Source of the DNA: Styela clava
Lineage: Eukaryota; Chordata; Ascidiacea; Stolidobranchia; Styelidae
Reading direction: 5' to 3'
NCBI RefSeq assembly: GCF_964204865.1
Contig: NC_135255.1
Location: forward strand, 496,001 to 560,000
DNA: 64,000 bases
The notes under the pieces were generated by a model. The model had not been told where the DNA came from and ran no database searches. It worked only from the letters and a program-made list of their open reading frames with translations. The position numbers and the translations under genes are program-made. Shown in pieces: positions 1 through 12,246 of the stretch (its first letter is position 1; every line of letters starts with the position of its first letter).

Positions 1-1970
1 CAAATAGTTGTTTCGATAAAAAAATCCTTAACTGCATGAGAACGATAGAACTTTTTCAAGCTGATCTTAATACCCGAAAGTTAGTTGAGGGTTCAATTCG
101 TAATATTCCCAAACCGAGTCAAAATATTTTTATTACGTGTCGAGGTTTATCTACAAATTTAAAAATTGCATCTAACACAAAAAAGGGTCAATGGGTCACA
201 AAAATCTCATTTAAATGATCATTCAAGTCATGCCAAAGCCTTTCTATCGCCTAAAAAACTAAAATTTCCGCGGTGTCAATCAAGACATTATGCGCAAGAC
301 TAATGCAAGTCAAATATGACAACGCTAGATATCTAAGGACTGCCACTTACTTTCGTGCGTACGTTTATAATCTTTCACACCTCGTAGATTCAATATTACT
401 GTCTAAGTTAACTTGGCCAAGTAAATGTGATTCAAGAAGCTCTCTGCAGCCATTCATAACCCCAAGTATTTTGCTACGATTCCGGCTATGCTCTAACAAA
501 TAAGGAGCTATCTATTATGTTGCAATTCGATTGACAGCGCACAGATTGGACACGCTTTGTGAGTTTTGACGTCGTATGAACGACACAAAGTTGCTGAACA
601 ACGAAGCAGAAGCTTCTGTTTCAAGCGAGAGCAAGAATTCAAAAATCGAAAACCATTCAAAGGTGGGGAACCGTACGTGAGGTAATGGCGTTTTCCGCTT
701 TGTTGAATACACGGGACACAATGTATGTATTTTTTGAATACGTACTCCACATTGATCAACATGAAAATATGTGATAGATTATGAAATTTTTAAAAGAGAG
801 TAGAAAATTTAATAGGGCTGAGCAATTCAACTATTCTACCAATATTTTTAACTATCGTTTGTTTGAATGAGAACGTTTGATTTAACCGATAACTGATTAT
901 GTGCCAACAAAATGATTTAAATATCTGTGTAATCCAGACGTAACTTCGAAAAACAATGAAATTTGGAAATAACCGCTTTGGCAACGTCTTCATTTTTTGT
1001 TCCAATATCTTCGATGAACACATTCCAAGAATACGATCTTCAAATTTGATGCTTGAAATTATGGCGTATCAATGTTCAGCCAAAAAAGCGATCGATACTT
1101 CGGCGATACATACTAAAATCAAAAGGACGTACAGTATAATAAATGTATATTTAATACCAATCAAATTTTACCAAAATAAAAATGCGAATTTTGATATATA
1201 ATACTTAAATTAAGATTATTGAAACTATTGCTCTAACAAAATTTACTGAAGTCAAAAATTATAATATTTCCAATAACTTTGTGGTCAGTGTCTTTTGCAT
1301 TTCTTTCTACATATTTCTGTTGCTATCAATTTCTATATCATGGAGTAAACGATGATCCATCGACTTTTCTTCCTTTTGTCATTCGTACATTTGTACAGTG
1401 TCGTATCTACATAGGAAATGGACATCTATGCGGATTCAATCGTTGTAATTAGCCTCCAACTATGGAGACAAAAATTCATCAAATGTTAGTACCCAGAATC
1501 GATCTGCGGGTCCCACGACATTTCACTTTAGTTTTAAAATGATCGATGTCTCGAATGACCGCAATGCATGATATATTAAGATTGTAAATTTAATTAAATG
1601 GCGTTTCAAAAATCTCATAGTGAAGACACGTAGGGAAGAATAAAAAAGAATTTGAATTAGAGAAGAATTTGAATAAAACACCACGCGTTCAATTGTAGAA
1701 AAGCTCGATTGCATTATTATATGCAATGGCCTAGTATGCACTTTAATTATATCGTGACTAAATGCCTGGTTAATTTTACCGGGTCTGCAAATTACTCATC
1801 CTCGAACACAGAAGGTCGAATCAAATGCGTTTTGTTTTAAATGATGTGTAAATGAAGAGAACTTGGATATTTTGTATTGAACTGCAGGTCCTTTCTTCTT
1901 GTTTACTTTATACTTGGGATCCGTATGTGGTAATTGCCACAAGGATACGAGATAGTATTAAAGTGATAAG
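1..1970. other. AT-rich non-coding stretch, no gene seen
   Basis: No reading frame here shows a recognisable domain, and no set of exons with matching splice phases was found. The short open frames have low-complexity, AT-driven composition. It is the left flank of the first ketohexokinase-like gene. Confidence 0.5.
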
Positions 1971-2072
1971 TAAAAATAACATGATCTCTTTCAACGAAAT
2001 GGTAAATATTTTATATACTTATATATATAGTATATACTTACCATTTCGTTGAAAGAGATCATGTTATTTTTA
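1971..2072. repeat. perfect 35-bp inverted repeat (hairpin/foldback)
   Basis: Bases 1971-2005 and 2038-2072 are exact reverse complements over 35 bp, separated by a 32-bp AT-only loop that is itself partly self-complementary. The arm contains the string AACATGATCTCTTTCAACGA. One diverged arm of the same sequence occurs alone at about 52017-52046 (one changed base in the core), so it is a dispersed family rather than a chance palindrome. The lack of any mismatch between the arms suggests a recent origin or ongoing arm-to-arm correction. Confidence 0.85.
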
Positions 2073-2697
2073 AATGAAGAGAGTTTGCGTTTACAACACA
2101 TACTTTAGCAAACAAATCGTTTACTTTCATTATTTTCTCCCGCTGTTTGAATAAAAAAAGAAATATCTTCAGTTGCGCCAGTCGTTGCAGGCTTGTAGTT
2201 GCCAAAATTGACGATAGTTCATGCAAATATCGCGTAGTCTTGTGTAAATGAGATGTATTGTACGTGACAATCTCACAACCAACCAATTATAAGAGAATAA
2301 ATAGCAAAATAATATTAACTTGTAATCCAATTGCCTACAATCACCAGACAACTGGCATATCCCTGAAATGCAATGTAATAATCAAGCTCTCAAATAACTT
2401 GAACACTGTACCTGTGAGAAATATCATTTCATTAAAAATGTTAAAATTAGGTATTGCGGGGAAACTTTGCTAATACGAGTAAAGCGTTCTTAAATGGAAC
2501 ATAATTATTATTTGAGACTACACGTACGAAATACGCCGGAAGTAAGCTTGAGAGGGTTCATCTCTGTCCGCAAAATGGTGACGACATATCTCGCAATTTG
2601 CTTGTCAAAGCAAATGAAGCGTGGTATTGGTGCAGTACAGAGCAACACGAGTTCGCACTGAAAACTTCATTCCACTTTTTCGGACTAAATCTCAAGA
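2073..2697. other. 5' flank of the + strand ketohexokinase-like gene
   Basis: AT-rich sequence with no coding signal. It must hold the promoter and 5' UTR of the kinase gene that begins at 2698, but no convincing TATA box or initiator could be picked out. Confidence 0.4.
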
Positions 2698-5600
2698 ATG
2701 TCTTTCGTGAAATCTTCAAAGTATGTTCTTAGTGTTGGGCAAATATGTGCCGACTTGATAACAATATGCGAGTCATACCCCGAAGAAGATCTTCAAGTTT
2801 GGTAAGACTTTACATTATTGTACTAACTTCCGCGTCAGGCTTTGAGCTAGCCTGAACCCTGAATATTGTGTGGTATATAAAATCTGGTTCCATTACATTT
2901 GAACCCACGTACATTTGAACCCATGACAATTGCACCTGTATGCTATTGCACCTATGGAATTTTTTTTGTTTTTCGGATAGTTGAACCCATACTAACCCTA
3001 ACCCATGGGTTTAAGCACCCGCAAGTAGATTTAACCTGTGGATATACACATGGGTTCAAATGTACGTGGGTTCAAATGTACGGTCACCATAAAATCTATA
3101 TGTCTGTATTCTGTATATTATACTATATTATCTATTTTTCTGGCGATTCCACTGTTCAGCAAATTTGAGCCTTGAAAGATCGCAGCCCTTGTTTCTAATA
3201 ACGTTTAATGTAGATGAATGAATTTTGAAACAGAAAACTCCCGAACCTGATTGCATAGTCTTCTGCGAACATTGTTAAACATAATTGAACATATTAATTT
3301 TCAAACCAATGGTTACTTTTATCAACCAAAAGTCCATACACTCCATTTACATGTTCACGACGTTGAAATAAATATTTACCCAAAGCCCATATTTGAGTTG
3401 TTTACCGAGTGTCGCTGCGGAATACGCATTGAGTACTAATCATCTTGCCGCGATCTAATTTCACCGTAAATATGTCGAGTTTTTAGCGTCGTCATAATAA
3501 TAATAACAAGAACGTTGCATGCATAATGCGACTGGAAGTGGTCACATAATGCAGTTGATTGGTCGTAGTTTGTCGCCGTTATGATTATTGAACGAACATT
3601 ACAAAATTCCCTCTATAGACACATTTACTATTGTTATCAATAATTAGTGCTCAAGCCCAATATTGGCAGAGAGGTGGAAATGCCGGAAACTTTGCTGAAG
3701 TTATTTCTCATCTTGGTAATAAAGTTGAATTCATGGGAACTTTTCCTGACATGAGTAAGATGAAACAATCTATTATGGGAGGTATTGCGGAAGCCAGGTA
3801 CGCACCATTACAACTAATTGCATTTATTTTGTAATTAAACGGTTTTAGATCAATTTGACCTGATCAAGAATTTTCGAGACGTCAAAAAATTGATGTAATT
3901 GATACCAAGAATTCTTCGATTCAGGAAAATCACGTTATTACCATTTTTCTCATTGCTGGAATCATTAAAACGAATAACATTATAAAAATATTCAGATACT
4001 GCTTGGCAGAACTCGATCGAGCCCGTGTTAGTTACGAACATCTTGCTTTCCGGGATTGTCAAAGCTTCCCTTCAACATCAAGTGTATTGAGTAAAACAAC
4101 CGGAACTCGTACTATTGCCCATTACAGGGGGTAAGAGATACTTCAGGGTCTGTATAAAGTTTTGCACCATTATGTTGAAGCTCCAATATTGCCGAATGTT
4201 GTCATATTGAATAAATCTTTCCAGTTCGTTATTTTATAAAAAAAAAAATATTGATAATTGCAATAGTAGAAGTAGTCCAATTATTACTTGCTTTTATTAC
4301 CAGACCGCTGGATGAATTAACCATAGAAGATTTTGCTGTTCTTGATTTAAACAAATATTGTTGGATACATTTTGAGGTAAATATATATACAGTATGAGAT
4401 TTTAGATTTCATACTTTACTGTAAACTGTGTTTACATAATTTACCTTGGTAATACACTTTTATTGTTTTTGAATTGTTATTATTTAACTACAACTCACTG
4501 AGGGTAAATATATGCATTGAACAAAGTTGTAAAAACGATGAAAAATATTATATATAATGTCACACTAAAATATAATAGTGTTAGTAATAGTGTTATATTA
4601 AGAATAATCCCAAGTTTGGAGGTTTTCTTGGAAATCTTCTTTTTGTGGGGCTTGACCTGCGTCGAATAACTATATATATAAGATTTGGTCGATAATTTTT
4701 TTCCAATTATAGCTCTCATATTCATATATGTATCCACTTGCACTATTGTTTCTAGGGAAGAAAAAATGGCGATGTCATGGAGAAAGAAATCGAAATAATT
4801 CAACAACATAATTCAACTAAAAAGTTGGAGGATCGAGTATCGGTGTCCGTGGAACTCGAATTGCCAGAACACGCATCACTCGCTAAATTAATTCCCTTAG
4901 CGGATATGGTAAATACCAAAATTTTTGTGTATTATATATTTTTTTAAATGTTTTTGCAGAAGAGGCAAACATCGATCGTTTAATAGGCATATTAATCAAG
5001 ACAGCATTACAAATATTAGATAGGTCTGTACTTTGTAGATAGGACTGCGGATGATATAAGATATAGTAGTTGTGTTGCCAAATGTCCATATATTGGTAAC
5101 ATATAAATAAAAAGCCGTATCACCTTGCAAGGTACACGAGTTGAATTCCAAATTATAACTACATCAAAAGTAAGTTAACGAAGACATTTCTTGAACGCGG
5201 CCGGGATCACGTCATCATATTTCACGGCCCATGGCATAAAACGTTTGCATGGTAAATTTGTTATTGTTTATGCTATTATTATATGCGGAAATGAATCGGA
5301 CAACAACCTTTTTTCGTTGCATTTAAACACATGCTTCAACAATGCTCAGTGTACTTGCTACACGTATACGACTGACTATCCTTGAATATCAAGGGCCGCA
5401 AACGTTTTACTGTAAACTTTGAACACTTTAAAGGGGGCGTGAAAACAAAATAATTAGGAATACTCTTTTTAGTGGCAATGCCACGCTAATATTAGATTAA
5501 ACAGACATTACAATATAATTGTAAACTTCCGCGATTCGGATGAATTCGCAATAATTCGAGTCGCACTTCACGATTCAAAAGACGTGTCTTCGGGTTTTAT

Positions 5601-7386
5601 ACCCAATTAAAATCAAAAGAATATTTTGTTCAAAACTATATTCAACAAACAAACATTGAATTTCATTGAATCAGGACAAAATGCCACGACATGCGTGCCG
5701 CCCTTTTCTAAAGTCGGGAACTGTTAATTTTGGCACATACAATTTGTCCGTTTAAAAACCTAAGAATGGGCATTTCGTGCTTTTGAGCGATGTCTACGGA
5801 AAAAATCAAACATCAAAATATTGTAGAAAAAACAACAATCTATTTGAATAAACAAATCACTATTTTACAAATTCAACTTACAGAAGTATTGGTTGATTTT
5901 CAGGTTAAATTTCAGGGCATCTTAATTGGTCGAAAAAAAGTTTTTTATTATTTGGAATATCGCTTTAATACAGCATTGATTATCAACTGCTCGTCGTAAC
6001 GTATTGTGTTTTCATCGCTACCGTTCTACGTCGAACTACAAGTATGATAAATTACCCGTTCATTTATTGTATTTGTGTAGTTCGTGTGCGGTGTTTAAAT
6101 AACAATTATTGAAGAAGCCAAAGATCGAATCGTTGAGGCTCATTTAATATTCATATGTGGAAGAGTAAAAAAAAATTTCCTTCTGACAGATCATCATCAG
6201 CAGATATTTCGCTCGTCATTTGGGATTTCAATCTGCCATAGAATGCGTTGCAAAATTGCGTCATCAATTGAAAAAAGGGTAAGGCCTTTAAAAAAAAACC
6301 ACGTCATATACGCAATCTTGAGTTGCTACTTCATCTCAGAGTTTAGTTCTTTATATTATTGGATATGTAATGATCAACGTATAGTGGCATGTGTTTTGAT
6401 GGAAACGAACTTGATTGTTTGATGCCCCATAAATAATGCCTGGATACAAACTCACAATATTAAAAGAGTTTCCGTCTGTGACGTTAACATTATCTATTAT
6501 TATTATGATAATAAAAATGCCCGGAATTTCACTTCTAATTTGGGAGTATGAGTTCGTGTTGGTGTGTGGAACATCGTAAAAAAAGAATTGAAGCGTCAAT
6601 GTGTTAATCCGACGAATCCGACCAAATACGCCTAAGTCATGACACAGAGGTAACGAATTTATAATTCGGACGTTGGAGCTTGTGTTCATGATGATGCTTG
6701 TGAACTGAGTATTCAGCTTGTGAGCTGGTGTATTCTGGGCAAATTATAAATTTGGTAAATCAGTGTTGAAAAATAGTACTAGTTTGTGTCTCACTACGAA
6801 ATGCCACAAAATCTCTCTTCAAAATTATATGTTAAAAAGATAGCACGCTTCGCCCATGGCGACATGGACATATTTCTTCTCTCAGTGTCACATATCATGG
6901 TTTTCATTGTGTAATAATATCCATTGATTGTGTTCACTGCGTGTCATTTACAAGTACGTTTGTTCCCCACTGGCAAACGCCTCAGGGCGAATGACCCACC
7001 GCTTGCTAGTGGGCAAGTTCGGATCGCCCGAACAACTGGCATAGAGTAACATGTTTGTCAGGAATATTATCAAGAAATCATTCAACGATAAGTTTTCAAT
7101 TTGATTTTTGTTTTGTTGCAGTGGAGACATTGTCTGCTCGTGGGGGCATCTCGGTGCAGCTCACGCAAGAAACGTTCCAGATAACATTGAGCAACTTGTA
7201 CAAGCTGTGAAACCAGAAAGAGTTCTTGATACTCTCGGGGCTGGAGATACGTTCCAAGCTTCTCTGGTACATGCTAGATTAAACGGATTGGATCTCAACA
7301 GCACTGTACTGTTTGCATGTGAAGTCGCCAGCAAGAAAGTTGCTTCAATTGGGTACAACAGTGTTATCGGGTTGGGTATAAATTAG
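2698..7386 (+). CDS. ketohexokinase-like sugar kinase, copy 1 (7 exons, 322 aa)
   Basis: Exons: 2698-2801, 3648-3797, 3996-4130, 4304-4376, 4756-4908, 6190-6278, 7122-7386. All introns are GT/AG, all phases match, and the total is 969 nt including the TAG stop. The family (ketohexokinase, PfkB/ribokinase fold) phosphorylates fructose at C1 in the cytosol, using ATP. Seen here: the N-terminal beta strand with the sugar-binding Asp (VGQICADL) in exon 1; the RGGNAGN sugar-binding motif in exon 2; the TSSV / GTRTI stretch in exon 3; the KYCWIHFE strand in exon 4; and the DTLGAGDTF anion-hole and catalytic-base motif in exon 7 (Asp codon 7246-7248). Length is near the roughly 300 aa usual for the family. 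The start is the ATG at 2698, which lies directly before the family N-terminus. Oddity: in exon 5 the family VEVEKP motif reads VELELP, losing the usual Lys. Fructose as substrate is inferred from similarity; another ketose is possible. Confidence 0.93.
2886..3088. mobile_element. foldback MITE-like element in kinase copy-1 intron 1
   Basis: Arms 2894-2925 and 3049-3080 are perfect 32-bp inverted repeats. Each arm contains the word CATTTGAACCCA twice, so the arm is internally repetitive. Similarity continues weakly outward, GGTTCC on the left against GGTGACC (reverse complement) on the right. The element lies wholly inside the 846-bp first intron. Confidence 0.75.
4909..6189. other. intron 5 of kinase copy 1, no further feature
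   Basis: This 1.28-kb intron is AT-rich. The short open frames in it have no recognisable family and are not flanked by suitable splice sites. No repeat termini were identified. Confidence 0.5.
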
Positions 7387-8340
7387 AAAGAAAGTTGCAG
7401 ATAATTGGATGCGATAGCGTAACCAGCGTAATTGAATTGATTTTTATATTACAACAAATCACCCATCTCACCTCAATTTCATTTACACATATTATATTGT
7501 TTCTGTAACATTTTACATCAATGTACTAAACTTATTGTAATTTCATAATTGGAAGATAAGAACAATTGTTTGTGTATTCATTTGCAACTACTCTTGGGGC
7601 TGCCAGTTATATACCAGCTGTGTTTTAAGAAGATAATTTCTAAATATTGTATGGCATGCCCAAGTCTCTGCTTTCTCCTTTGACAAGCTTTGATGAGAAA
7701 AACGCGATAGGCCTGATATCCGTAAATTGCATAAATTTCGCTATGGATATCGCTACGGTAACGCCCAGGTCATAGAGTTGCTAAAAATATCTTTGGTTCA
7801 ATGGCGGCCGAGCAGTATGGAATAAAAACTATTCCCTTTCGGTTACGAAAAAGTTTTTGGTGGAATACCGGGTCCAACAGGACTTCTAGTATCTTCTGGC
7901 ATCTCTAAACTAGTGAAGTTGAAATCGATTGGTTCATTAGTTGCGGACAAAAACGATTTTTTCTGACAATTACAATTTGACAAAACAATTTATAGACCGA
8001 CTTGATGTCTAATGAAGCTTTTTACGGGTGACAAACTACTCCACACTAATTATCCATGAATGCCGAATAAAGCTTTAAAATATACATGTAACGAAGAAAA
8101 CGTTTATGCTCTAGTTTCTGCCATTTTACAATGCACCCAGAGAATTATATGGTCCATATGATACTTGGGGTGTATCACTTGAAGTTGGATTTGAGATACT
8201 CGTGCTCTTATATTTTTAATACTTATCGACTGAGTGAGAACAAATGGATGTTAATTTTAATTGAAGGTTTATATGATGGGAAGAATTTATTAGGTGCGAT
8301 ATAATTATTGGTCAGTTGCATTGTATAGATTCTTCAGACC
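7387..8340. other. 3' flank of kinase copy 1
   Basis: Contains the 3' UTR. Candidate poly(A) signals AATAAA occur at 7821-7826 and 8066-8071; which one is used cannot be told from sequence alone. Nothing else is recognised. Confidence 0.4.
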
Positions 8341-8415
8341 AGTGCTTTTCAACCTTTTTGGTGGAGCGGGACCCCGATGTAACATTCCAGATACTCGAGA
8401 AACCCTCGTGTAATT
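8341..8415 (+). mobile_element. isolated hAT-type terminus
   Basis: The string CAGTGCTTTTCAACCTTTTT followed by a GC-richer stretch is typical of the left end of short hAT-type DNA transposons. No matching right end (GGTTGAAAAGCACTG) was found downstream, so this is probably a truncated copy. Confidence 0.4.
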
Positions 8416-8867
8416 GTTCATCTGCTTTATAAACATTCATTTTAGGTTTTAAACAATTTGTGCACATTTGCAAAATAATCGCATGATTTGTAATTGTAAA
8501 TTCAATCTTAAAATCTCAACTCTAATCGAAATCGTGGCGTCGAAGCTGAGCGTCCAAACAAACAGAGGTTACGTTCTAAACATGATGCTAGACGTCCGAA
8601 CATTCAAAAATGCGAAAAGTGAAGTTTGAAACCATGTGTCCAAATATATAGAAAAAAACGGACCTCCATTACCTAGTGCGGTGGGTGTCAGGCCCGCTTC
8701 GATTTTTTGTTTTGGACTCAATCCCCATAGTCGAAATTTGGTGTTCCGTGACTTGTCAATTTTGATTCTGGCAGGCAGATTTGGGCCCAAAACGTAGGCA
8801 TGACCTATAATATAGGATAATACTGGTCCAAATCCCAATTTATAGCTTTATCTACAGTCTTCACAAT

Positions 8868-9822
8868 TAGGGTTTTGTTTTTTATCAATTCTAAAAAAAA
8901 CATCGTGTTTTAAAACAAAGGCTTGTTTTAAATCAATTTTTTTCTGTATTTTTTATTGAAATACCACTTGCATCGCCGCGATACTACGCCAAAACGTTGC
9001 ATTCTGGCAGCTGCACACGAAGCCGGAATTATAATTTCAAAAATGTCAGTAATTTTTTTTATTTTGACTTTTACCACTATTGCGTACATTTATCGCCACT
9101 TTATATCTCCACCAAAGTCACAAGATTTACCCGGAATGTTTAGCCGAGATATCAGAGAGACGTTTTGAGTAAGAAAAATCATGAAAATTAGCTCACGAGC
9201 CTACTACAAAAGCAATTCGATCAAGTGCAGCCCTTTCGCAAAACGAGTGGGTTGCGATAATGAAGAATATGCTTATATCAGCGGTAATCTACTGATATGA
9301 ACAATAAGACACCCTAACTTAACCTATGTTAATTGTAAGAGTCCTCCTCAACTAATCTGTTATGAAGCCATAATATGAATATCGAGGTCATGTCTTGACA
9401 TTTCTCTCATAAAATGAAGTCATTGTTACGGTTAATACTGTTCGGTTAATATATGCTTAGCATACTTTGTTTTTTACGATTGAAGTGAGTTTTGCAAGGT
9501 CATACAAACTCATTTACTCGATGGCATTTCAATTTTCACAAGATGGTTTCATCGCAGCAGGGTCGTTCACGTAATGGCTTATCGGTTGCGTATTACTGCG
9601 CAAACCACTGAACTATAGCTTGAGAAGGTGTGCATGAGCCTCCATCGATATTTGTGGGATATATTGGAAATAAGAGGCGCTTGGCAAGTTTTTACATCCA
9701 TTTTTCTCCAACCTATTTAATACAAAAAAATCAAATGGTACAGCCATTTTGAACAAAACAGGCAAAAAAAACTCGATTTAAAACAATTGTTTTAAAAACA
9801 ATTCTTTTTGAACAAATCCCTA
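8868..9822. mobile_element. 955-bp hAT-type element with perfect 8-bp target duplication
   Basis: The left end reads TAGGGTTTTGTT and the right end, reverse-complemented, TAGGGATTTGTT. The element is flanked by TTCACAAT at 8860-8867 and again at 9823-9830, a perfect 8-bp duplication as made by hAT transposases. Subterminal runs of GTTTTAAAAC-like sequence occur at both ends. No transposase-length frame is present, so it is non-autonomous. Confidence 0.8.
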
Positions 9823-9998
9823 TTCACAATAAATCTCACATCTAGATCGCCTTTGATTTGTATCCTTGGCAGTGGTTGTTATCAACAGCGCTTGACTTTC
9901 CATACTAGCGATTGTTTCTGGTGTATTGAAACATATCAATGACAGAAGTTGTTTTGCAGTTGATCTACTCATTCTACTGAATATGTTTACCATATAGG

Positions 9999-10070
9999 TA
10001 GGCTGACAGTCCCGGATTTGACAAGCTGTCCCGGCGTCCCGTCCGGTGTCCCAGTTATGCGGTAGGGAAC
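9999..10070. mobile_element. solo terminus related to the 41-kb hAT-type element
   Basis: The stretch TAGGCTGACAGTCCCGG followed by repeated GTCCCG words resembles the left end of the element at 41034 (TAGGCTTACCATACGTCCCG). No opposite end was found, so this is a fragment. Confidence 0.35.
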
Positions 10071-11232
10071 AATTTTTTTTATATAAGTTTTTTTTTTAAT
10101 GGAAGCATCCAATTTATCTATGATTAACTAGTTAACAGAGGGAGAGAGAACTGCTGTTTTGTTGTGTCATAAGTAATGACACAGCATGAGAGATGTTTAT
10201 TGCGATAATTTGACACCCAACGTTAACTGCCCTGCCAATAAATTATCAAAATGCCAGAGGGAGGCGTAGAATAACGAGATCAATATTGTTTTCTTCAAAC
10301 TAAAAAAAAACTGTGCGGCTCATTAACTTTTTAACTGAAGTTAATTCCGTGGATACTTTGTCCGTTTGCGTAGAAAGTCTTGTTGTCAAAATGTATATAT
10401 AAACTTTTCAAATTTTACTGTTCAGGTAACAGAGCAGGTATCATTCTGCGATTTTGTCATTATGAGTAAAACTATTGGAGTATGGCAACCGCAGGTGTCT
10501 CTCTTATGTCGATTATTGAAATGTTCGAATAATTAACTGCTCTTATAAAAAAATTGGCGACTCCGCGTATGAATTAAATCATAGCTAATTTGATGCGCTA
10601 TATCTACTCGCAAAGATAAGATAGAAGTTTCAGGTCCGAGCTAATGTTTGTCCGATCAACACTGTCCCAGTTTTTTGTTCCAGATACAGATATAGTAAGC
10701 CAGCATAATATATTATATATAGGTCAAAATAACCAATCGAATCAAATATTCTCATTTCGGGAGCTTTCCAACATCGTCTATTCTATTCCATTTCACATGC
10801 CTGATCCACATGCAACAAAGCAACGTACGTCTACGGAGAGGAAACTCGGCCTCGTCGGTTTGCGAGCACTATGGGATGTTAACGAAGATTTAGGCCGCGA
10901 GGCGAGGCCCTGAAAAACGCCTAGAAAGTGAGTTTCGTAGCGCACATCAGGTAACTACCTGAAATGATTTTAAAATGTTCATTAAAAATTTAGTAACAAA
11001 TATTGCCTTGTTCCCACTTCCAAAAGTTGCACGTTTTACGGAAAAGAAGCTTTTACTACAAGAAATATGTGCTACGATCTGTCCTATATTCTCTACATTT
11101 TCGGCAATGAACAATGACTTCTGCATGACGTAACAATTGAATCGAATCAGCTGTTAGCGAGCGAAGGAATATTAGTTATTACTGCTCGACCTTGCGTTGA
11201 GTTGGGCAGCCTTTCCATAGCCCTGTTTAGTT

Positions 11233-11890
11233 ATTATTGGACACGTAGTGGACATAACGATCGTTTCAATATTATTGGACACGTAGTGGACATAACGATC
11301 GTTTCAATATTATGTTGTTGTTGTTCTTGTTCTTGTTATCCTTGTTGTTGTTCTTTGACACGTTTTTAAAAAGTCGCTTTTCTCTTCGAATACTGGACCA
11401 ATTGCTTTGAAATTTTCAGTGGTTGAAGATAAAATTTTTCTCCAGAAGGCTATTACTTTTTTTTTCGCTATGACGTCATCAAAATTATTGCCATTGGGTG
11501 GCGCTACGTGTCCATATATTTGAGCATAGCTCTCTTGTGTTGTTCTTGTTATTTGACACAGAATAACACACCTAGTGGAGATATTAAAAAACCGCTTTTC
11601 TCTTCGAATACTGAACCAATTGCTTTGAAAATTTCAGTGGTTGAAGATAAAATATTTCCCCAGAAGGCTATTACTTTTATTCATTTTAAATATTTCTGTT
11701 AGCTCTGTGAGATTTGTTTTTGTTTGCTATGATGTCATTAAACGTTCTGCGGACATCGGACGCCATTTTGTGTCCTACTGTACTGCTTCGCTTGGTGTGA
11801 ATATATTTGTAGACTGTGATCTGACGGTACGGTAAACCGTACTGTACTGCGAACAGACGTGTCCATATATTTGGGCGTAGCTCTCTTGTT
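11233..11890 (+). repeat. dispersed repeat, inverted partner at 34787-35165
   Basis: The region from the GGACACGTAGTGGACATAAC word through TTCTCTTCGAATACTG, the GACGGTACGGTAAACCGTAC palindrome and GGGCGTAGCTCTCTTGT is repeated in reverse complement at 34787-35165. The + strand copy contains an internal partial duplication (the TTCTCTTCGAATACTG block occurs at about 11380 and 11597). A 38-bp unit at 11233-11270 is repeated exactly at 11271-11308. Both ends carry GGACACGT, suggesting degenerate terminal repeats. Confidence 0.75.
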
Positions 11891-12175
11891 AGTTAAGTTA
11901 TGCTAAGACGTTGTTGAAAAATGTATAAGTAAGTTATTAAACACTTGTAAATCCTTACCACGGATATGGGCCGTGAGACGAAGCCTTGAAAACGCCCAGA
12001 AAACGAGTTTCGTAGCGCACATCTGGTAACTGAATAAATTCTTCAGTTTTGTGTGAAAATGAACATACTGAACGCATTACAGCTTGTTCCACAATCCTGA
12101 TGCGAAATTGAATATAAGAGGTTCCCGGAAATTCAATAACCATAAGTTTACAACACATACATAAGAACTATGCAA

Positions 12176-12246
12176 TTCGAGAGCCCTACAGCACACTAAC
12201 ACAAATGTATTTCTGTAATGTTTTGCCTGACCAAAATCGGACTTCC
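12176..12246 (+). repeat. half copy of the palindromic repeat at 25179-25298
   Basis: This stretch (ACACAAATGTATTTCTGTAA through GACTTCCTCAG) matches 25196-25257 in order with scattered differences, but lacks the second inverted arm found there. Confidence 0.6.

Noticed and set aside
7161-7358. 65-codon - strand frame
   Set aside because: Antisense shadow of the last exon of kinase copy 1.
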